Assembly (NCBI GenBank): GCA_049687015.1
Contig: JBAVIP010000033.1
Coordinates: 1-28,700, forward strand
DNA from: Methylotenera_A sp049687015
GTDB lineage: Bacteria; Pseudomonadota; Gammaproteobacteria; Burkholderiales; Methylophilaceae
Length of the DNA: 28,700 nt
Reading direction: 5' to 3'
Shown here: positions 24,228 to 28,700 of the stretch, in pieces
How the letters are laid out: each line of letters opens with the position of its first letter
Position numbering within the stretch: the first letter of the stretch is position 1
Notes under the pieces: generated by a model
Databases searched by the model: none
What the model saw: only the letters and a program-made list of their open reading frames with translations
What the model was told of the DNA's origin: nothing
Position numbers and translations under genes: made by a program

Positions 24228-25160
24228 TTAAGCGCTTAAATGGTTTAACTCACCATTCTCAATTTCAATTTTAATTTTAATTTTAAGGTTAGCCAAATGC
24301 ACGCCTAAGTTATAGGCAATCTGGTTACTTACAATGTCGCCAGCCTTGGTCTCTGTGACGGCGGCGGTCTCTTTCACAAATTTACTTTCTTTACCATTTA
24401 TAGACTCAATCGTCGGTGCTGGATAGCCTTTACCCTTAAGCCTTTCTGGAATTAAGCCGCCTCTTAACTCACCCAAGGTCGGCGTATCATTTTCATCAAA
24501 TTTAATCGCATCTTCCGCAAAAAACCGCGCTTTCATCACATTGTTTATGCTTGGCGGCTTGGTTGCGAACTTACCATTCTCATACATTGCTTCTAAAGGC
24601 CATTTCTGTATATCTTTTGATGCCATTGCAAGCTGCTGTAACAGCATCTCAGCAGCTCTAAAATCCTGCTTATTTCCATTTTCGTCTATATATTGTTTCG
24701 GGCGGCCTTCGTAGCCAATTTGGCTAGACTCAGTTAGATTATCCAGATTGCCAACAAGCACAACTGGCTTTTCGGAGTTAATTTTGGTGTTCCCATGCAC
24801 TGTGTAATCATAAATACCTGGGATATAGACAATTCCAAACCTATTTGCATCTGGATTCTGTAGCGAAAAATGTTTTGCTCCACTCTCCGCTATACTGGCC
24901 ATCAGCGTGGTAAATGCTGGAATATTTTCCGCTAGAAATTGCGCATTTTCGAGCACTTTTTGCCTTAAGGCTTTGTTCGATTCTGTGCTCGCATTTACTC
25001 TGGAATACTGTGATAAATCAAAAACCAGGCTGCTCCCATCAGGCTGATTATCGCTGGGTGGATTCACAATCACAAAAGCCTGCAATAAACCATTTTTATC
25101 AACTACACTCGCAATCGTTGAATGATCGTTTAATTTACGCATTGGTGCAGAAGTTGCCAT
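24228..25160 (-). CDS. Unknown cytosolic-type protein, effector candidate
   Basis: The protein has 310 residues and no signal or membrane segment. Visible parts are a beta-rich N-terminal 50 residues (NGLLQAFVIVNPPSDNQPDGSS), a helical middle, FGIVYIPGIYDYTVHGNTKI, which looks like a compact beta element with Tyr/His residues, and a C-terminal strand of alternating I/K (LANLKIKIKIEIENGEL). No known catalytic motif stands out. GAGAGAAC precedes the ATG. It sits 54 bases after the 772-residue gene and before an exported protein gene. Its role is inferred from context only. Confidence 0.78.
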   Translation of the reverse strand: MATSAPMRKLNDHSTIASVVDKNGLLQAFVIVNPPSDNQPDGSSLVFDLSQYSRVNASTESNKALRQKVLENAQFLAENIPAFTTLMASIAESGAKHFSLQNPDANRFGIVYIPGIYDYTVHGNTKINSEKPVVLVGNLDNLTESSQIGYEGRPKQYIDENGNKQDFRAAEMLLQQLAMASKDIQKWPLEAMYENGKFATKPPSINNVMKARFFAEDAIKFDENDTPTLGELRGGLIPERLKGKGYPAPTIESINGKESKFVKETAAVTETKAGDIVSNQIAYNLGVHLANLKIKIKIEIENGELNHLSA

Positions 25161-25214
25161 TGATGATGTTCTCTCGATATTTAAAGCTTGATTAAGTGAA
25201 GCTTACAACCAACC

Positions 25215-27533
25215 TTAGCTAAACTGAGGATCGTCTGACAGCTGCTGCTGATTAGTTTGTTGTGCTTTAATTTCATCAATTCGAGCCAGGACTGTTTCTC
25301 GAGATTTTTCGTGATTTAAAAAATTCACATAATGATTAGGATCTACCTGAGTTATCGCTAATTGATTATCGCCACTGGATTCAATCGCTGAGTTTTTAAT
25401 TTTGTATGGATATTGCTTCAACACATCGCCCAATTTGTTATTCTGCATCATCTCTCTAGCTTCTGCAGCGGCGGCTGCGCCATATTGCTTTCCAACCTCC
25501 AACTCCATGTGATCCTGAGGTCCAAGCGCTTTCCCTTGTCTTTCTGCATCTATCAACGAATTCAGTCTATCCTGATTAGCTTTTTTTATTGCTTGCTCAG
25601 CAAGCTCAGATTCATTCAATTTTGTTAATGATGGTTGATTGCTTTCAAGGGCAACCGTTTCCTTTGGCTTATCGGCTTGTTGAATACCCTTGTTTTTTTG
25701 TTGATAGGTTAATAATTCTACTTTCACTTCGCCCATGTCAAAATGCTCAGACATAGTGCCATTCCATGTTAAATCTTTGATAATTGGATTCTTGTCGCTA
25801 GCGTCTCCGCCATTTTCAACCGCATCTTTCCTTACATACTCTTTCTTGAAATTAACTAAAGCCTCTGTGTACTCTTTATACATTTCGGCTTGTTCAGCCG
25901 CTTCTGGCCTAAGATTTACGCTGTCACTACTCCATTTTTTATCTAGTGGTAAATGATTTCTAGCTCTGGCTGCCTGTTGTGCAGCCTCTTCAAACTGATC
26001 CGCCCCTTTATCTAACAATTCAAGCGCCTGCTTTGCGTGTCCGTCGACACGACCCATTGCCACTATAATTTCCGTGGCCAACTTCGTATCTGCTTGGATT
26101 TTTTCCGTCAACTTTTGCTCTAACTGTTCTACTTGCTTGGCGCCGCCTTTATCTTTTACATCCAAAATTAAATGTTCTCTAGCTTGTGAATTGTTAGAAA
26201 AAACCTTCAATGCTTCATCGAGATTGATTTCTTTAATCTCTTTATCAGCATGCCGGAACAATCTAACATCACCATTTAAAAATCTCACGACCTTAACACC
26301 ATTATATGGATCATCGCCAATATTGTGATGTCCCATTTTTTCTATAAATCCGTAATCGTTATTCCCAGGTATAAGATCATTCCTACCATTACCTTGCCTG
26401 ACGTTTCTAAGCTCCTCTTCTGTTGCTGGCCTGCGCTCACTTACTTTCTCTTTTTTTGGATCATTGCCATATTTTTCATTATCAGGATCGAACCTCTCGT
26501 TTGGATCCACTGCATGCGCATGCATCGCACCCGCTCTTGGCACATTCTCTGGCGAGTTACCCATATCCAAGTATCGCCCTACAGGACCGATTCCTGCTGC
26601 AACTAAATCTGCAGAACCGCCTTGCCAAGTTGCAGCTGCTTTCACTTGAGTTTTGCCCCACTGCGCGGCGTCATTGGCCTTATCTAATACCCGCACGCCT
26701 AATTCACTGGCTTTGGCGGCATCAATTACTATGCCCGCAGCCTTGACGCCCGCCATGCCGCTTATAGCGCCAGCGCCCATATCTACCAATACTTTACTAT
26801 CCGCTTTAGCTGCTTTGGCTATATCGCCTTGCATTTCGCTCATATATTTGGTTAAGGCATACTCCTGTACCCCATCTAGCACGCCGTCTTTCATTTTTCC
26901 TACGGTGCCAATGGGGTCTTCTTGTAGATTTTTTGTAAGTGCTTTTAGGTCGTCTAAAGGGTGAGGGGAGTTGGCAAGATTCATGTCGCCAGGTTCAGTA
27001 AGGCGTTTGGCGTTAGAGAGCTTTTCAATCACAGCCTCGCGCAAATAATATACATCAGCGGCAGGTCGAATCAGCATATCTACCAACACGCCTTTTTCAT
27101 CACCACTCATTTCACCACCACTAAGTCGCGCATTACGTTCATACAAATCACGCGTTTGTGGGTTCATCAATGCAGTTTTTAAGCCGTATTTGTCATCATT
27201 TTGTGCCGATGTCACGGTAAACGCTGCTTGCACCTCTTTCTCCTGATTTACAAAAGTGAGACCTTCGGCCTTGGATTGTGCCTGCAAGTAGCTTGCTGCT
27301 ATTTTATAAGCTGCGACTTCGTCAGGCGCATAAGTGTTATATGCGGTTTGCCAATCCGCATCTATGCTATATAGTGCGCCGCGAGTGAGTTGCTTTTCAG
27401 CTTGTTCGGTATTCATGTTAAATTGAGATGCAAAATCTCCAGCTTGGCGCTGTATAAATTGCACTTCTTCTGTGGCTAGCTGGCGGTGCGGCATAGTATT
27501 GTTTGCTTCGACTTTAGTTTGTTCTTCACTCAT
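25215..27533 (-). CDS. 772-residue multidomain protein with PGDMN motif, polymorphic-toxin-like layout
   Basis: The largest protein of the island has no signal peptide. Residues 1-130 are helical. Residues 130-166 (LYERNARLSGGEMSGDEKGVL) resemble the helical module of the 14602 protein. PGDMNLANSPHP (181-192) is shared with the 15255 product. Residues about 247-275 are Ala/Gly-rich and hydrophobic (VDMGAGAISGMAGVKAAGIVI), like pre-toxin membrane-active segments. Residues 300-430 form a Gly/Asn/His-rich globular part (GNGRNDLIPGNNDYGFIEKMGHHNIGDD area) with possible catalytic His. Charged coiled helices fill 430-700. GGAGG precedes the ATG. The order trafficking motif, hydrophobic segment, globular domain resembles secreted toxins, but the activity is unknown. 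Confidence 0.85.
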   Translation of the reverse strand: MSEEQTKVEANNTMPHRQLATEEVQFIQRQAGDFASQFNMNTEQAEKQLTRGALYSIDADWQTAYNTYAPDEVAAYKIAASYLQAQSKAEGLTFVNQEKEVQAAFTVTSAQNDDKYGLKTALMNPQTRDLYERNARLSGGEMSGDEKGVLVDMLIRPAADVYYLREAVIEKLSNAKRLTEPGDMNLANSPHPLDDLKALTKNLQEDPIGTVGKMKDGVLDGVQEYALTKYMSEMQGDIAKAAKADSKVLVDMGAGAISGMAGVKAAGIVIDAAKASELGVRVLDKANDAAQWGKTQVKAAATWQGGSADLVAAGIGPVGRYLDMGNSPENVPRAGAMHAHAVDPNERFDPDNEKYGNDPKKEKVSERRPATEEELRNVRQGNGRNDLIPGNNDYGFIEKMGHHNIGDDPYNGVKVVRFLNGDVRLFRHADKEIKEINLDEALKVFSNNSQAREHLILDVKDKGGAKQVEQLEQKLTEKIQADTKLATEIIVAMGRVDGHAKQALELLDKGADQFEEAAQQAARARNHLPLDKKWSSDSVNLRPEAAEQAEMYKEYTEALVNFKKEYVRKDAVENGGDASDKNPIIKDLTWNGTMSEHFDMGEVKVELLTYQQKNKGIQQADKPKETVALESNQPSLTKLNESELAEQAIKKANQDRLNSLIDAERQGKALGPQDHMELEVGKQYGAAAAAEAREMMQNNKLGDVLKQYPYKIKNSAIESSGDNQLAITQVDPNHYVNFLNHEKSRETVLARIDEIKAQQTNQQQLSDDPQFS

Positions 27534-27601
27534 GGTTCTTGCACCTCCGCCATTTGGGCTTTATCTTGCTGATTTATCTACTGTTGTAACTTTTAACGTG
27601 A

Positions 27602-28363
27602 CTATGTGGAGCGTCCCGCGCTGTCCTCAAGCTCCACTTTGGCAACTTGCTCCACTTTCACAGCCACACCCAATCGATTTAGATTTTCAGCAAGTTGTTT
27701 ATCTGAAATGTCATGATCTTGTGCAAGCACATTTGCATTTAGCGCCGCAAGCTTATTCACACCAGGCGCAGTTTCTTGGGAAGCTAAATGATCACTCAAA
27801 TAGTAATGTAGCGTCTTCAAATTTTCATGACCTTTTTGTTCTAACCTGGCCTGCACGTCCTCTTTCGTCATAACTTGCTGAGAGCGTTGATTTAAGGGAT
27901 CTTGGTGATGCAAATCCTCATCCATTTGGCTAGAACTTATAATATTGGTATTGGCCTCTGCTTTTGGATTTTCTCTCGTCATCTCAATGCTAGCTTGTTG
28001 TGCTGTCACTCTTGTATTTGCATCTAGCTCAACTACACTTTCTTGCATTGCCAAGTGTTGATTATCAATTCCAGCGTCCTTTACTGGTGCGGTCTTTTCA
28101 GCCTCTACAAAGGTTTCTTCTTTAGGTGGCGCAACATAACCCTTTGGCATTGGGTCCTTAAAATAGCTAACGCCACCTTCCACGCCAACGGAGTGATCTT
28201 TTATTTCTCTCTCTGTTACGCCTGGAGGTGCTTCCTTGCCTGCTACCAGCTCCGCTGCCGCACTAGGTTTCTGCTTCTCGCCCAATGCATCGTTTAAACC
28301 TGAGCTCATCGCTGGATTATCAAGCGTACCTAGGTTTCCTAATCCGTCATCACTCTTAGCCAT
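27602..28363 (-). CDS. Unknown hydrophilic protein of the minus-strand array
   Basis: The protein has 253 residues and no signal or membrane helix. The first 170 residues are low-complexity and charged, probably disordered, with YFKDPMPKGYVAPPKEETF as the only aromatic patch. The C-terminal 75 residues are helical (TKEDVQARLEQKGHENLKTLHYYLSDHL, then ETAPGVNKLAALNANVLAQ), loosely like the KEG(T/A)xPxxLL segments of the 16963 and 20291 products. AAGGAGAG precedes the ATG. It lies 52 bases after the partial gene at the edge. It could be an adaptor or chaperone-like partner (speculation). Confidence 0.78.
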   Translation of the reverse strand: MAKSDDGLGNLGTLDNPAMSSGLNDALGEKQKPSAAAELVAGKEAPPGVTEREIKDHSVGVEGGVSYFKDPMPKGYVAPPKEETFVEAEKTAPVKDAGIDNQHLAMQESVVELDANTRVTAQQASIEMTRENPKAEANTNIISSSQMDEDLHHQDPLNQRSQQVMTKEDVQARLEQKGHENLKTLHYYLSDHLASQETAPGVNKLAALNANVLAQDHDISDKQLAENLNRLGVAVKVEQVAKVELEDSAGRST

Positions 28364-28415
28364 GATTCTCTCCTTTGAACAAACTTAAGCATTTACACCC
28401 TATAAAATACGTCCA

Positions 28416-28700
28416 TCACAATTCCGGGCATTCTTTAGATAAAGACATAGCGGCATACTCATTTGCAGAATCTAAGCTGGAATATTTAGCAGAATAATTA
28501 TCTGGCACAGGGGTAGACACCCCGTTCAGGGTCACCTTAGCGTTAGGATCTGCTAGCAATTTTTCTCGCATCGCCACTTCATATAGGCCGGCCTCAACCC
28601 CATTACTTACTGGTACTTCAAAGCCCTTAATTCGGCCAAGCTTGATGTTAGCGGCAATACACTGGTGAATTTGATCATCGTTAAGCTTTTGCCCATCGAT
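28416..28700 (-). CDS. Unknown protein, C-terminal end only
   Basis: The last 94 residues of a reading frame that continues past the right edge, ending TGA at 28416. Segments include LNDDQIHQCIAANIKLGRIK, VEAGLYEVAMREKLLADPNA and SAKYSSLDSANEYAAMSLSK. It is hydrophilic, mixed helix and strand, with two Cys. It is the first visible gene of the minus-strand array, 52 bases before the next. The array's promoter is therefore outside the window. No family recognised. Confidence 0.7.
   Translation of the reverse strand: MDGQKLNDDQIHQCIAANIKLGRIKGFEVPVSNGVEAGLYEVAMREKLLADPNAKVTLNGVSTPVPDNYSAKYSSLDSANEYAAMSLSKECPEL

Noticed and set aside
26511..26524. Perfect 14-bp palindrome TGCATGCGCATGCA
   Set aside because: It falls inside the 772-residue gene and simply encodes Met-His-Ala-His-Ala; no regulatory context.

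Overview
The window reads as chromosome of a denitrifying betaproteobacterium. The evidence is a clade I, Tat-type NosZ with a NosR of the betaproteobacterial kind, a NarX/NarL pair and a consensus Fnr box. It has two halves. Positions 1-11200 are GC-richer respiratory genes, and positions 11300-28700 are a visibly AT-richer accessory region whose products are mostly unknown.

Respiratory half. A narK-type nitrate/nitrite transporter (minus strand, running off the left edge) diverges from nosZ across a 251-base control region with two perfect palindromes. nosZ is followed by a strong hairpin terminator. Then comes nosR, a small membrane protein of unknown role, nosD, nosF, nosY and nosL, the last four tightly overlapped. 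Together they encode nitrous oxide reductase, its electron-donating flavo-iron-sulfur membrane protein, and the ABC and chaperone machinery that builds the copper site. Convergent to nosL lie narL and narX. narX carries an apparent one-base frameshift between its histidine box and ATPase domain. A perfect TTGAT-N4-ATCAA site precedes narX.

Accessory half. It opens with a sigma54 activator (GlrR/NtrC type, GAFTGA intact) whose receiver domain has lost the phosphorylatable Asp (now Glu) and the conserved Lys (now Glu). Directly downstream are two copies of one regulatory module. Each has a pair of TGTA-N10-TACA palindromes exactly 65 bases apart, then an AT-rich spacer, then a -24/-12 promoter. 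The copies lie ahead of genes starting at 13080 and 14602, so the six plus-strand genes (13080-18508) look like a locally controlled sigma54 regulon.

Facing it is a ten-gene minus-strand array (28700 to 18522), gap-spaced like one operon. It holds large cytosolic-type proteins without signal peptides, among them a DUF2235 lipase-fold protein and an HELGH zinc-protease candidate. Interspersed are exported proteins that could be immunity partners (a lipoprotein and a periplasmic protein), then an OmpA-domain lipoprotein with a VirB9/TrbG-like segment and a TraX-family membrane protein. A PGDMN...PHP motif and a short helical module recur in proteins of both arrays, which ties them into one system. 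My inference is an undescribed, sigma54-controlled effector/immunity island serving a secretion or conjugation-like apparatus whose core lies outside the window. No T6SS or T4SS core gene, transposase, tRNA, rRNA or CRISPR array is visible here.
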